This document shows, piece after piece, positions 1 through 8,678 of a stretch of DNA of 64,000 nucleotides (position 1 is the stretch's first letter; every line of letters starts with the position of its first letter). Source of the stretch: Trebonia sp035571275 (GTDB taxonomy: Bacteria > Actinomycetota > Actinomycetes > Streptosporangiales > Streptosporangiaceae). The notes beneath the pieces were generated by a model, which saw only the letters and a program-made list of their open reading frames with translations, made no database searches and had not been told where the DNA came from. The DNA is taken from assembly GCA_035571275.1 (NCBI GenBank), contig DATMKQ010000105.1:21684-85683 (forward strand). Reading direction: 5' to 3'. A program made the position numbers and the translations under genes.

Positions 1-61
1 CGCCGCCTACGGGGCGGCGGTGACCGACTGGGAGCTGCGCCGGTACTTCGAACGGATCTAG
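1..61 (+). CDS. Glutamine synthetase-family protein, C-terminal fragment (partial, enters from the left edge)
   Basis: Only the last 19 codons are present, in the frame starting at base 2 and ending with TAG at 59-61. The tail reads AAYGAAVTDWELRRYFERI. Helical endings with a VTDWE(x)RRYFE(R) pattern are typical of the last helix of GlnA-type enzymes, in particular actinobacterial gamma-glutamylpolyamine synthetase-like paralogues. The SDR gene starting 13 bases later on the same strand fits that context, because polyamine/GABA-type clusters often pair such a ligase with an aldehyde dehydrogenase and an SDR. The identification rests on a very short tail and is tentative. Confidence 0.5.
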   Translation, partial: AAYGAAVTDWELRRYFERI

Positions 62-74
62 GGAGACAGCGGGG

Positions 75-839
75 ATGGACAGGCTCGAGGGACGGACCGC
101 GGTCGTGACCGGTGCCGGAAGCGGGATCGGGCTGGCGACCGCGCGGCGGTTCGCGGACGAGGGCGCGAACGTGGTCGCCGTCGACATCGACATCGACGCG
201 GGCGACAAGGCGGCGGCCGAGGTCGGCGGCGTGTTCGTGCAGGCCGACGTCTGCATCCCCGCGGATGTGGCGCGAGCGTTCACGGTCGCCTCAGAAACCT
301 ACGGGTCCGTGGACATCGCCTTCAACAACGCCGGGATCTCCCCGCCCGACGACGACTCGATCTTGCAGACCGAGCTTGACGCGTGGCGCCGGGTGCAGGA
401 GGTGAACCTGACGTCGGTCTATCTGTGCTGCCGCGAGGCCATCGGCTACATGCGGCGGCAGGGCAAGGGATCGATCATCAACACCGCGTCGTTCGTCGCG
501 GTCATGGGATCGGCCACCTCGCAGATCTCCTACACCGCGTCCAAGGGCGGCGTGCTCGCGCTGTCGCGCGAGCTCGGCGTGCAGTTCGCGCGCGAAGGCA
601 TCCGGGTCAACGCGCTGTGCCCGGGACCGGTCAACACGCCGCTGCTGTCCGAGCTGTTCGCCGCTGACCCCGAGCGCGCGGCCCGGCGCCTGGTGCACGT
701 GCCGATTGGCCGGTTCGCGGAGGCGTCCGAGATCGCGGCCGCGGTGGCGTTCCTGGCCAGCGACGACGCCTCGTTCATCACCGCGTCGACGTTCCTGGTC
801 GACGGCGGTATTTCCGGCGCGTACGTGACGCCTGTCTAG
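75..839 (+). CDS. SDR-family NAD(P)-dependent oxidoreductase (FabG-like)
   Basis: A 254-residue classical short-chain dehydrogenase/reductase, the standard length for the family. The N-terminal Rossmann fold shows the TGxxxGIG cofactor loop (T12-G19) followed by an acidic VDID after the second strand, which favours NAD(H). The NNAG motif lies near residue 86. The catalytic Tyr-x3-Lys is Y153/K157 within SYTASKGG, preceded by the serine in NTASF. The C-terminal LVDGG element is also present. A purine-rich GGGAGAC lies just upstream of the ATG. It probably oxidises a hydroxyl or reduces a keto group of a small substrate. Being 13 bases behind a glutamine synthetase-type gene, it is likely co-transcribed with it, possibly in polyamine or amine breakdown. 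Its TAG stop shares the CTAG tetranucleotide with the convergent serA stop. Confidence 0.85.
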   Translation: MDRLEGRTAVVTGAGSGIGLATARRFADEGANVVAVDIDIDAGDKAAAEVGGVFVQADVCIPADVARAFTVASETYGSVDIAFNNAGISPPDDDSILQTELDAWRRVQEVNLTSVYLCCREAIGYMRRQGKGSIINTASFVAVMGSATSQISYTASKGGVLALSRELGVQFAREGIRVNALCPGPVNTPLLSELFAADPERAARRLVHVPIGRFAEASEIAAAVAFLASDDASFITASTFLVDGGISGAYVTPV

Positions 840-2059
840 TCCGACTCGATGGTGCGCAGCCGGATCGTCACGTCCATGCCGCGCAGCTCCTCGAGCACCT
901 CGTCGCTGTACTGGGTGCCGATGTCGGTAATCACGTAACCGAGCTCGTCCCGGGTGCGCAGCAGCTGGCCCTCGACGTTCACGCCGTGCTCGGCGAGCAC
1001 CCGGTTGATCGTGGCGAGCACGCCGGGAACGTTCCTGTGCAGGTGTACCAGCCGGTGCGTGCCCGGTACCGCGGGCAGCGCCACCTGGGGCATGTTCACG
1101 CTCAGCGGCGTCGCGCCGCCCGCGGCGAAGTCGACGAGCTTGCCGGAGACGAACTCGCCGATGTCCTGCTGCGCTTCCTCGGTGGAGCCGCCGATGTGCG
1201 GGGTGAGGATCACGTTGTTCAGCCCGCGCAGCTCGGAGACGAACTCCTCGCCGTTCCCCTTCGGCTCCTTCGGGAACACGTCGATGGCGGCACCGGCGAT
1301 GTGGCCGGACTCGATGTGCCGGCGCAGCGCCGCGTGGTCGACCACGAACCCGCGGGAGAGGTTGAGGAACAGCGACCGCGGCCGCATCCGGGCGAACTCC
1401 GCCTCGCCGAAGAACCCGTGGTTGCCGGCCCGGCCGTCGACGTGCAGCGTGACGGTCTCCACCGACTCAAGCAGCTCTTCCAGGCTCGAGCAGCGGCGTG
1501 CGTTGCCAATCGCCAGCTTGTCGGCGATGTCGTAGAAGTACACCGTCATGCCCAGGCTCTCGGCGATCACAGAAAGCTGGGTGCCGATGTTCCCGTAGCC
1601 GACGATGCCGAGCTTGCGGCCGCGCACCTCGTGCGCGCCAAGTGCGCTCTTGTCCCACACGCCGGCGTGCATCTTGGCGTTCTTCTCCGGCAGCCGCCGT
1701 GCCATCGCGATGACCTCGGCGATCGCGAGCTCGACCACGCTGCGGGTGTTGGAGAACGGCGCGTTGAACACCGCGACGCCGCGCTTGGCCGCCGCCGCGA
1801 GGTCGATCTGGTTCGTGCCGATGCAGAACGCGCCGACCGCGAGCAGCTCGGGGGCACTGCCGAGGACGCGCTCCGTGACCTGGGTCTGCGATCTGATGCC
1901 GAGGAGACTGATCCCCTGGAGCGCCTTGCTGAGCTCGTCCTCGCCGAGCGCGCGCGGCATCGCGCGTACCTCGTAGCCGGCCTTCGTCAGTCGCGCGGTC
2001 GCGTCCGGGTGGACGTTCTCCAGCAGCAGCGCGCGGTTGAGCGTGTCCAGGGTCAGCAC
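836..2059 (-). CDS. serA: D-3-phosphoglycerate dehydrogenase, ACT-domain type
   Basis: Catalyses NAD-dependent oxidation of 3-phosphoglycerate, the first step of the phosphorylated serine pathway. From a GTG at 2059 the product has 407 residues, close to the 410 of the E. coli enzyme, whose order it follows: substrate-domain half (LLLENVHPDA, GIRSQTQVT, GCFCIGTNQ-like AFCIGTNQIDLAAAAKRGV), a Rossmann domain with GIVGYGNIGTQL, the catalytic Arg in LSRGFVVD, the His in TPHIGGST, and a C-terminal ACT domain (HRNVPGVLATINRVL). The frame stays open to a TTG at 2095, but the GTG at 2059 is preceded by GGGGA at a 4-base spacing and gives the family length. A TAAAAT (-10-like, minus strand 2104-2099) lies about 40 bases upstream of it. 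The ACT domain suggests serine feedback. Confidence 0.92.
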   Translation of the reverse strand: MLTLDTLNRALLLENVHPDATARLTKAGYEVRAMPRALGEDELSKALQGISLLGIRSQTQVTERVLGSAPELLAVGAFCIGTNQIDLAAAAKRGVAVFNAPFSNTRSVVELAIAEVIAMARRLPEKNAKMHAGVWDKSALGAHEVRGRKLGIVGYGNIGTQLSVIAESLGMTVYFYDIADKLAIGNARRCSSLEELLESVETVTLHVDGRAGNHGFFGEAEFARMRPRSLFLNLSRGFVVDHAALRRHIESGHIAGAAIDVFPKEPKGNGEEFVSELRGLNNVILTPHIGGSTEEAQQDIGEFVSGKLVDFAAGGATPLSVNMPQVALPAVPGTHRLVHLHRNVPGVLATINRVLAEHGVNVEGQLLRTRDELGYVITDIGTQYSDEVLEELRGMDVTIRLRTIESD

Positions 2060-2136
2060 CTCATCCCCGTCAAAATGGTATGGACCACCGCACAAAAAAT
2101 TTTACAACATTATCCGGAACGTTCGGTGGTGGCTCT

Positions 2137-5073
2137 TCACGCGGAGATGGCTGTCCCGGCGCCGGTCGTCCCCGCGGCGGCGAGCTTGCCGAGCCGCTCA
2201 CGGACCGGGGCGGAGTCACCGCCGATACGGGAGAGCACCGCGGCCGCCTGTTGCCAGCTGTGCTCGGCCGCGGACCGCTGCCCGGCGGCGAACTGCACGT
2301 CGCCCAGCATGATCAGCCCCCGGCTCTCGCCCTCCGGGTCGCCGATGCTGCGGTAGATGTCGAGCGCCTCCTGGTAGTGGGCGAGCGCCTGCCCGGTGTC
2401 GCCAAGCTGCTCATACACGAAGGCGATGCTGTCGAGGGTGTCGGCGGCCCCGGTGCGGCTCCCGGACTCGCGGTGCAGCTCGAGCGCGTGTTCGCAGTGC
2501 CGCAGCGCCTCGGCGTACTGTCCGAGATGGGCGTAGAGCCAGCCGACCGCGTTCTCCGAGTAGGCGACCATCGCCGGGGTGGCGACCAAGCGGCGCAGCC
2601 GCAGCCCTTCTGTCGCGTGCTCGAGCGCTTCCGCGTAGCGGCCCTCCCGGTTCAGCAGCGCCGAAAGGCCATGCCTGGACTGCGCGATGTTGACCTCGTC
2701 GCCCAGCATCGCGAACAGGTCGAGCGCTTGCGCCAGGTGCGCGTGGCCTTCCTCGAAATCGCCGAGCCGTTCGCTGACGTGGCCAAGCTCATAGTGCACG
2801 TGGGCGAGCGCGACCGGATCGCGCAGCCGCAGCGCGCACGCGAGGGACGTCCGCTGCAGCGCCGCGACCGCGGGCAGCTGGCCGCTGCGCAGCAGGAGCG
2901 GGGTCCAGTACCAGGCCAGCATCCAGCAGGAGTCGTCATGTCCGGACTCGAAGGCCATCGCGTGGACCGCGCGCAGCACCCGGCTCTCGGCGGCGAACCA
3001 CTCGAGTACCGCCTCGTAGGTCTTGAATTCCTCCGGGATGACGTGCGGTTTCTCTGGCGACGGCTGGACCTGGCTGCGCCCCGGGTACAACCGGGCGGAG
3101 CCGGCCCGCGCGGTCCGCACGTAGTGGTCGAGCAGCCTGCCCCGCGCCTTCTCCCGCTGGTCCGCGGTTTCGTCGGCCGTCGCGCGCTCCGCGGCATAGG
3201 CCCGCAGCAGCTCATGACAGCCGAACCGGCCGCACCTGTCCTCGACGAGCAGGGACGCCCCGGTCAGCTCCGCGAGCGCGACGCGCGCCGCCGCCGGCGT
3301 CGTCCCGGCCAGGCTGGCCGCGGCGGCGGCCGAGATGTCCGGTCCCGGGTGCAGCCCCAGCAGCCGGAACATCCGGGCCGCCTGGGGGCTGAGCCGGTGG
3401 TATGACCACGAGAAGACGGCCCGCAGGTCGGTCGTGACGTCATCGTTCTCAAGCGCGTCCAGCCGTCCGCGGGCGTCCCGCAACTCGGCGGCCAGGTCAC
3501 CGAGCGCCACGCCCGGCCGGGTGACGGCCCGGGCGCAGGTCACGCTCAGCGCCAGCGGCAGCCGCGCGGACTGCTCGATCAGCTCGGTGGCGGCCGCGGG
3601 CTCGGCCGCGATCCGGTCCGCTCCCATGCGACGAGTGAAGAACTCCAACGCCTCCGCCGGTGACAGCAGGTCAAGCGGCAGCAGGCGCGCGCCCTCCGCG
3701 GCGACCAGGCCGGTCAGCTGGCTGCGGCTCGTGATCAGCACCATGCAGCCAGGACTGCCAGGCAGCAGCGGCCGCACTTGTTCTGTGGACCGGGCGTTGT
3801 CGAGCAGCAGCAGCATCCGCTTGCCGTCGAGCAGGCTGCGGAACAGCGCCGTCTGCTGCTCGAGGGTGGCCGGCACCCGTCTGGCCGGCACGCCGAGTGC
3901 CTCGAAGAAGCCGCGCAGCGCTGTTTCCGGGTCGGCGGGCGCCCCGGACGGGTCGAAACCGCGCAGGTTCACGTACAGCTGACCGTCGGGGAAGCGCGAC
4001 GCCACCTGACGGGCGAACCGGATCGCCAGCGTCGTTTTGCCGACGCCAGCGGTGCCGACGACGATGGCCACCGCGGGTTCACCGTCGCCGACCCTGCCAT
4101 CGGCGCATTCGCCCGCGTTCGGCGGGAGCATGCCGTGCAGGCAGACCAGCTCGGTGGCGCGGCCGGCGAACCCGGCGGCCTCAGGCGGCACCTGAGCGGG
4201 CGCGGGCGCTTCGTGCGGCGCTTCGCGCGGCGCGGGAGCGAGCGCCGCTGCCACGGGCGGCGGCGGCGGCGCCTCTGGTGGGCCGTCAAGCGCTGGGTCC
4301 GTGGCCAGGACCTGCTGGTGAATGTGCATCAGCTCGGCACTCGGATCGATGCCGAGCTCGTCGGCCAGCCGGTCCCTGACATCGCGAAACACTTGGAGCG
4401 CGTCGGCCTGCCTGCCGGAGCGGTACAAGCCGACCATCAACAGCCCGCGGGCACGTTCACGCAACGGGTACTCGGCCGCTAGCACCGTCAGCTCGGCCAC
4501 CGCCTCCGCCGACCTGCCCTGGGCCAGGAGCAGGTCCGCGCGCTCCTCGGCCGCCGTGGTCCGCAGCCCGCCGAGTCGCTGCCGCTCTGCCTCCGCGAAC
4601 GGGCCGGGCACTCCGGCGAACGCCGGCCCGCGCCACAACGCCAGCGCCTCGTCCACCGCGCGTGCCGCGCCGGCCAGGTCGCCCTTCGCGCGCAGCGCGC
4701 GGACCTGGCCGAGGTGCTGCTCGAAACAGTCGGCGTCGAGGCTCCCCGGGGCGAGCCTGAGCATGTAGCCGCCGCCGGCGGTCACGAGCATGGAGGCCGG
4801 GGCCCGCCGTGACCGGTTCGGGGCGCGCAGCGGCCGATCCGGTTCGAGGATGCGGCGCAGCCCGGCGACATAGGTGTAGATGCCACCCTCGGCGCTGGCA
4901 GGCGGTTGCTCGCCCCACACCGCGTCGACCAGTTCGCCGCGTGACACCACGCGGTTGGCGCGCATCGCGAGAACACCGAGCACGGCGAGCTGCCGTGGCT
5001 GCCCCGCCGTAACCTCGGTGTCGTCACGCCATGCCGTGACCGGCCCAAGAACGCCCACCCGCAGCGGCATCAA
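2137..5073 (-). CDS. AfsR/SARP-family transcriptional regulator (wHTH-BTAD-NB-ARC-TPR)
   Basis: A 978-residue multidomain activator with the architecture of Streptomyces AfsR. Residues 1-95 form an OmpR-type winged helix (VLGVLAMRANRVVSRGELV, then a VWGEQPP turn and YVAGLRRILEP). Residues about 100-245 are the bacterial transcriptional activation domain (CFEQHLGQVRALR through DELGIDPSAEL). An Ala/Pro linker leads to an NB-ARC/STAND ATPase with Walker A GTAGVGKT near residue 340 and MLLLLDNA as Walker B. The C-terminal third contains tetratricopeptide repeats (AEALRHCEHALELH, GQALAHYQEALDIY). Such proteins usually control secondary metabolism or differentiation, but no biosynthetic cluster is visible here, so it is more likely a pleiotropic regulator. 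It starts next to an AT-rich stretch (about 5140-5220) that probably holds its promoter. serA follows 77 bases downstream. Confidence 0.88.
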   Translation of the reverse strand: MMPLRVGVLGPVTAWRDDTEVTAGQPRQLAVLGVLAMRANRVVSRGELVDAVWGEQPPASAEGGIYTYVAGLRRILEPDRPLRAPNRSRRAPASMLVTAGGGYMLRLAPGSLDADCFEQHLGQVRALRAKGDLAGAARAVDEALALWRGPAFAGVPGPFAEAERQRLGGLRTTAAEERADLLLAQGRSAEAVAELTVLAAEYPLRERARGLLMVGLYRSGRQADALQVFRDVRDRLADELGIDPSAELMHIHQQVLATDPALDGPPEAPPPPPVAAALAPAPREAPHEAPAPAQVPPEAAGFAGRATELVCLHGMLPPNAGECADGRVGDGEPAVAIVVGTAGVGKTTLAIRFARQVASRFPDGQLYVNLRGFDPSGAPADPETALRGFFEALGVPARRVPATLEQQTALFRSLLDGKRMLLLLDNARSTEQVRPLLPGSPGCMVLITSRSQLTGLVAAEGARLLPLDLLSPAEALEFFTRRMGADRIAAEPAAATELIEQSARLPLALSVTCARAVTRPGVALGDLAAELRDARGRLDALENDDVTTDLRAVFSWSYHRLSPQAARMFRLLGLHPGPDISAAAAASLAGTTPAAARVALAELTGASLLVEDRCGRFGCHELLRAYAAERATADETADQREKARGRLLDHYVRTARAGSARLYPGRSQVQPSPEKPHVIPEEFKTYEAVLEWFAAESRVLRAVHAMAFESGHDDSCWMLAWYWTPLLLRSGQLPAVAALQRTSLACALRLRDPVALAHVHYELGHVSERLGDFEEGHAHLAQALDLFAMLGDEVNIAQSRHGLSALLNREGRYAEALEHATEGLRLRRLVATPAMVAYSENAVGWLYAHLGQYAEALRHCEHALELHRESGSRTGAADTLDSIAFVYEQLGDTGQALAHYQEALDIYRSIGDPEGESRGLIMLGDVQFAAGQRSAAEHSWQQAAAVLSRIGGDSAPVRERLGKLAAAGTTGAGTAISA

Positions 5074-5353
5074 CGCCCCGCCGCCCCCTTCTTGCCACGC
5101 CGCGCACCGTCCGCTACCCGTTGCTGTCAGACGGTACAGGTCAGCTATGCAGATTACCTCACTTAAAGAGGCTCATCTAGAAAATATCCAGATCACATAG
5201 AGATAGAGCGATTATCACTGAGTATGCGATCGCCGGTCAGGTGCACTTGATCTGTGCCGGGCCGGTCGATGCTGTCCGTCCGACGCTGATGCGCCCTTGC
5301 GGCGTGCCGGCTCGGACCGGTGCGGGACGTCTCCCCCCCACGCCCCGCCCGGC

Positions 5354-5407
5354 GAACGGCCGGCCCTCACGGCACCCCCCTCACTCCTGCCGTGAGGGCC
5401 GGCGTTC
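5354..5407. repeat. Strong GC-rich inverted repeat (stem-loop)
   Basis: The arms at 5354-5374 and 5388-5407 are complementary apart from one extra G in the left arm (core CCGGCCCTCACGGCA against TGCCGTGAGGGCCGG), with a 13-base loop. No gene ends here: it sits about 280 bases upstream of the AfsR-like start and about 360 bases upstream of the first DUF929 gene. It could be a structured leader, an insulating terminator between divergent units, or part of an unannotated small RNA. There is no T-tract on either side. Confidence 0.7.
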
Positions 5408-5519
5408 AGCATTTTCTGCTGCCGCGGCCTCCGCTGCTACGGCGGCGCGTCGGTCACACCAGCCACACCAGCCACACGTGCTCACTTCGCGCGTGTTCAC
5501 AGGAAAGATCCAAACATAG

Positions 5520-5561
5520 TGCTGAACGTTTGATCGGCTAGCGGCGGTCAAACGTTCAGCA
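5520..5561. promoter_or_regulatory. Perfect 14-bp inverted repeat, candidate operator
   Basis: The arms TGCTGAACGTTTGA (5520-5533) and TCAAACGTTCAGCA (5548-5561) match perfectly around a 14-base spacer. Each arm contains the small palindrome AACGTT, and the two AACGTT centres lie 28 bases apart. This looks more like two protein-binding half-sites than a terminator, since there is no T-run. It lies about 200 bases upstream of the redox gene block that starts at 5764. The rest of 5074-5763 holds an AT-rich stretch near the AfsR-like start, a short CACACCAGC repeat near 5455-5480 and no convincing gene. Confidence 0.55.
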
Positions 5562-5763
5562 GTATCGGAAACTCTGCCTGGTGTGGCACTCTGGACCGCG
5601 CCTTGGGTCCCCCTAGCGATGCAGAGGGTGTGCAAGGTGAACGCGAGGGGTAGGTGGAGCTGACGGGGCTATGAGACGGCGGATGGGGGCTTGGCGTCAG
5701 GGGCCACGGCGCCACGGGCCACGGCGCCACGGGGGAAGGCGATGAAAGGGGGGCGGGGCGGCG

Positions 5764-6690
5764 ATGGGTGAGGGGGGCACGGCCGGGCAGCAGTCAAGCA
5801 GGCGGGACAGGATCGCCGCGCAGCGGGCCTCGGCGCAGCGCGTCCAGCGGCGGAACCGGTTGCTTATCGCGGGCGGGGCGATCGTCGCGGTGGTGGCGAT
5901 CGTGCTGGGGTTCGCGCTGAGCAGCGGGAACTCCCCCGCCACCAGTTCCGGAGGCGGCCCGACGACCACCCTGCCCACGGGAGCCGCGCTCGCGCAGGTG
6001 GTGAGCACCACGACAACCGTGCCCGCCGCCACTGTGGACACGGTGGGCGCCGGGACGGCCACGACGAAGCCGATGCCGATCACCGGGGCGCCGCTGACTA
6101 GCGGCGGCAAGCCGGAGATGCTCTACATGGGCGCGGAGTACTGCCCGTACTGCGCCGCCGAGCGGTGGGCCATGGTCGTGGCGCTCAGCCGGTTCGGCAC
6201 GTTCCACGGGCTGAACGCCACGCACTCCGCGGCCAAGGACGGATCCGGCGCCGCCGAGCCGTTCCCGAACACCGCCACCTTCACGTTCTACCGCTCGACC
6301 TACACGAGCACTTATGTAACGTTCACCCCGGTAGAGCTGAACACCAACATCCCCGACCCCAGCACCGGCTTTTACACGACGCTCCAAACGCCCACCGCGG
6401 CACAGCAGGCCCTGCTGTCCAAGTACGACGGCGCCTCCGGCGGCGCGATCCCGTTCATCGACTACGGGAACAAGCTCATGACCGTCGGCGCGACCTACGA
6501 TCCGGGGGTGCTCGCGGGGCTGACGTGGAGCCAGATCGCCAACGACCTCCACAACCCGAATAGCCCTGTCGCCAAGGCCGCGCTCGGCGCCGCGAACTAC
6601 ACGACCGCCGCGATATGCTCGCTCACGGGCGACCAGCCCGCCACCGCGTGCACTTCGGTTGTGAAATCGTTGCAGGCCCAGTTCGGTTAG
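5764..6690 (+). CDS. DUF929 membrane-anchored thioredoxin-fold protein (first copy)
   Basis: The 308-residue product has a basic cytoplasmic N-terminus rich in Arg/Gln (RRDRIAAQRASAQRVQRRNR), one transmembrane helix at about residues 36-54 and an extracytoplasmic domain. That domain contains GGKPEMLYMGAEYCPYC, with a C127-x-x-C130 pair directly after a beta-strand, the position of a thioredoxin active site, followed by the DUF929 signatures RWAMVVALSRFGTF, PFIDYGNK and a late Ala-Ile-Cys. The family is uncharacterised but resembles thiol-disulfide exchange proteins. It is followed by a paralogue and a VKOR gene on the same strand, which suggests a role in oxidising or isomerising secreted proteins. 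A small inverted repeat (CCAGAG/CTCTGG, 6729-6751) lies between the two paralogues. Confidence 0.8.
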   Translation: MGEGGTAGQQSSRRDRIAAQRASAQRVQRRNRLLIAGGAIVAVVAIVLGFALSSGNSPATSSGGGPTTTLPTGAALAQVVSTTTTVPAATVDTVGAGTATTKPMPITGAPLTSGGKPEMLYMGAEYCPYCAAERWAMVVALSRFGTFHGLNATHSAAKDGSGAAEPFPNTATFTFYRSTYTSTYVTFTPVELNTNIPDPSTGFYTTLQTPTAAQQALLSKYDGASGGAIPFIDYGNKLMTVGATYDPGVLAGLTWSQIANDLHNPNSPVAKAALGAANYTTAAICSLTGDQPATACTSVVKSLQAQFG

Positions 6691-6791
6691 GTCGCGAAGT
6701 GGTCTAGGTCAGGTTCCATTCGGGCTACCCAGAGGTTTCTCTCAGCTCTGGACCAGACATAGCGATGACAATTCGCCCTACCATGTGAGGC

Positions 6792-7787
6792 ATGGGCAAA
6801 GCGAGTAGGACCAAGCAGGACCCCGACCGCCGTGCGCGGATCGCGGCGCAGCGAGAGGCGGCGCGACGCGCCGAGCAGCGCAAGCGGATCTGGATCGCGG
6901 GCGGATCGATCCTGGCCGTGGTTGTCGTGGTTATAGCGTTCGTGTTGATCAAGACGAATAGCAGCAGCGGCAAGGCGACAGCTTCGAGCAACGGTCCTAC
7001 CGGCGCTTCGCTCACCAGCGTGACCAACCAGGTCACCGGCGTGTCACAGAGCGTGCTTGACCAGGTCGGCGGAGGCAGCATCAGTTCCTCCGACTTCGTA
7101 CCAGCTAGCGAGATCTCGCAGGCCAGCGCGTCTGGCGCGGGCTACTTCTCGTACGTGAACGGCACACCGCTCACGTCGGGCGGCAAGCCCGAGGTGCTCT
7201 TCATCGGCGCGGAGTACTGCCCGTTCTGCGGTGCCCAGCGCTGGGCGATGATCACGGCGCTGAGCCGCTTCGGTACCTTCACCGGGCTGAAGACCATCCA
7301 CTCGTCGAGCACCGACTCGTATCCGAACACGCCCACCTGGTCGTTCTACGGCTCGACCTACACGAGCAAGTACATAACCTTCACGTCGGTCGAAGAGACG
7401 ACGAACGAGCGCCAGGGGAACTCCTCCAGCACCTCGGTCCCGTACGTCACGCTGCAGACCCCGACGTCCGCCGAGGACGCCCTGCTGAGCAAGTACGACC
7501 CGGGCAACCCCAGCCAGGACGAGGGCGGCGCGATCCCGTTCATCGACATGGGCAACAAGTACATCCAGGTCGGGAACATGGGCCCGTACGGCCCGCAGGA
7601 CCTGCAGGGCAAGACCTGGGCCCAGATCGCGACGGCGATGAACCAGCCGACCACGACGATCGCGAAGGACGCGGACGGCAACGCGAACTACATGACCGCC
7701 GGGATCTGCGCGCTCACGAACAACCTGCCGTCCACCGCCTGCACGCCCGCGATCAAGACGCTTGAAGCCAAAATCGCCACCACGTAG
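6792..7787 (+). CDS. DUF929 membrane-anchored thioredoxin-fold protein (second copy)
   Basis: A 331-residue paralogue of the preceding gene with the same plan: Arg-rich cytoplasmic start (DRRARIAAQREAARRAEQRK), one membrane helix at about residues 37-54, a Ser/Thr-rich linker and a DUF929 domain carrying FIGAEYCPFC (C143/C146), RWAMITALSRFGTF and PFIDMGNKY. A further conserved Cys pair occurs near the C-terminus (GICALTNNLPSTAC). Compared with its neighbour it has CPFC in place of CPYC and an insertion around ETTNERQGNSSS. The pair therefore looks like an old tandem duplication with diverged redox motifs. The VKOR gene begins 39 bases after its stop, so the two are probably one transcript. 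Confidence 0.8.
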   Translation: MGKASRTKQDPDRRARIAAQREAARRAEQRKRIWIAGGSILAVVVVVIAFVLIKTNSSSGKATASSNGPTGASLTSVTNQVTGVSQSVLDQVGGGSISSSDFVPASEISQASASGAGYFSYVNGTPLTSGGKPEVLFIGAEYCPFCGAQRWAMITALSRFGTFTGLKTIHSSSTDSYPNTPTWSFYGSTYTSKYITFTSVEETTNERQGNSSSTSVPYVTLQTPTSAEDALLSKYDPGNPSQDEGGAIPFIDMGNKYIQVGNMGPYGPQDLQGKTWAQIATAMNQPTTTIAKDADGNANYMTAGICALTNNLPSTACTPAIKTLEAKIATT

Positions 7788-7826
7788 TCTGCTTACGAGC
7801 GATCACAGCACTGGAGACCGAACCCG

Positions 7827-8546
7827 ATGGCAAGTTCGAAGGCGCGCTCCCGGAACAGGCCGACCGCAAGCAAGGGCAGGCCGGCCGCCAGTGCCCGGGC
7901 GGCGGCACCCGGCGTGCAGGCGACACCGACCGGCACCGGCCGCGCGAAGCCGGCTAACGGTTCGAAGACGGCCGGCACCGTTCCCACGGTAGCCGCGGCC
8001 AGCTCGGCCAAGAAGGTGGTCCCTGACGACCTGGCCGAGCCGGAAGTTCTCCGGTCGGCTGGCCCTCCGCGCTGGCTCCAGCTCACCACGCTGGCGCTCG
8101 CCCTCCTCGGACTGGCGATCTCCTCGTACGAGTGGTACGCGGTCTGGAACGGAGGGCACCTGGCCGGTTGTGCGACCGGTCCGCACAGCACGTTCGACTG
8201 CACCGCGGTGCTCAATAGCGAGCAGTCGAAGGTCTTCGGCATCTTCGACGTCGCCATCCTCGGCACCTTCTTCTACGTGTTCGTCGTCGCCATCATGACG
8301 CCCTGGGCGTGGCGAATGGCGCGCCTGAACGTCGGCCGGCTGCACCTTTCTGTTGGCTGGCTGCGGCTGGCGGCCATGGTCACCGGCATGGGCTTCGTGA
8401 TGTACCTGATCTACGCGGAGCTCTACCAGATCGGACAGGTCTGCGAGTACTGCTCCGGCGTACACATCGTCACGTTCGTGCTGTTCTGCCTCACGCTGGT
8501 GTCTGCTGCCATCTGGGGACTCGGCAAACCCAAGACCGCCTCCTGA
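7827..8546 (+). CDS. Vitamin K epoxide reductase (VKOR) family membrane protein
   Basis: A 239-residue integral membrane protein with a long basic, Ala-rich N-terminal tail (about 80 residues), then four to five predicted helices. It has the four VKOR cysteines: the periplasmic loop pair C115 (GCATGPH) and C125 (FDCTAVL), and the active-site CEYC (C206/C209) at the start of the last helix. The Ser/Asn loop TAVLNSEQSKVFGIF also fits the family. VKOR homologues reoxidise thioredoxin-like partners and pass electrons to quinone, replacing DsbB in many Actinobacteria. The two upstream DUF929 proteins are plausible partners, an inference from gene order. The tail lacks a thioredoxin domain, unlike fused VKORs. 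Confidence 0.88.
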   Translation: MASSKARSRNRPTASKGRPAASARAAAPGVQATPTGTGRAKPANGSKTAGTVPTVAAASSAKKVVPDDLAEPEVLRSAGPPRWLQLTTLALALLGLAISSYEWYAVWNGGHLAGCATGPHSTFDCTAVLNSEQSKVFGIFDVAILGTFFYVFVVAIMTPWAWRMARLNVGRLHLSVGWLRLAAMVTGMGFVMYLIYAELYQIGQVCEYCSGVHIVTFVLFCLTLVSAAIWGLGKPKTAS

Positions 8547-8678
8547 CATCACCGCACCGGGGCGGCCGATGCCGGATGACCTGGATGACATTGTGCTCAT
8601 CTTCGCTGGCCGCTATCCCGGCTTAGGTGATCTGCTGAGTACGGTGGATTCACCCAGCTCAGGAAGGAAGCTCGTACC

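Noticed and set aside
986..2356. Long plus-strand open frame opposite serA and the regulator
   Set aside because: It is a mirror frame of high-GC coding DNA; the opposite strand has clear SerA and TPR motifs and the translated product is Arg/Val/Leu-rich without a domain.
2080..3405. 441-codon plus-strand frame opposite the AfsR-like gene
   Set aside because: Low-complexity Arg/Gly/Gln composition and no motif; the minus-strand TPR and NB-ARC sequence is convincing.
2137..5073. SARP as a pathway-specific regulator of a biosynthetic cluster
   Set aside because: No polyketide, peptide or terpene synthase gene is visible around it.
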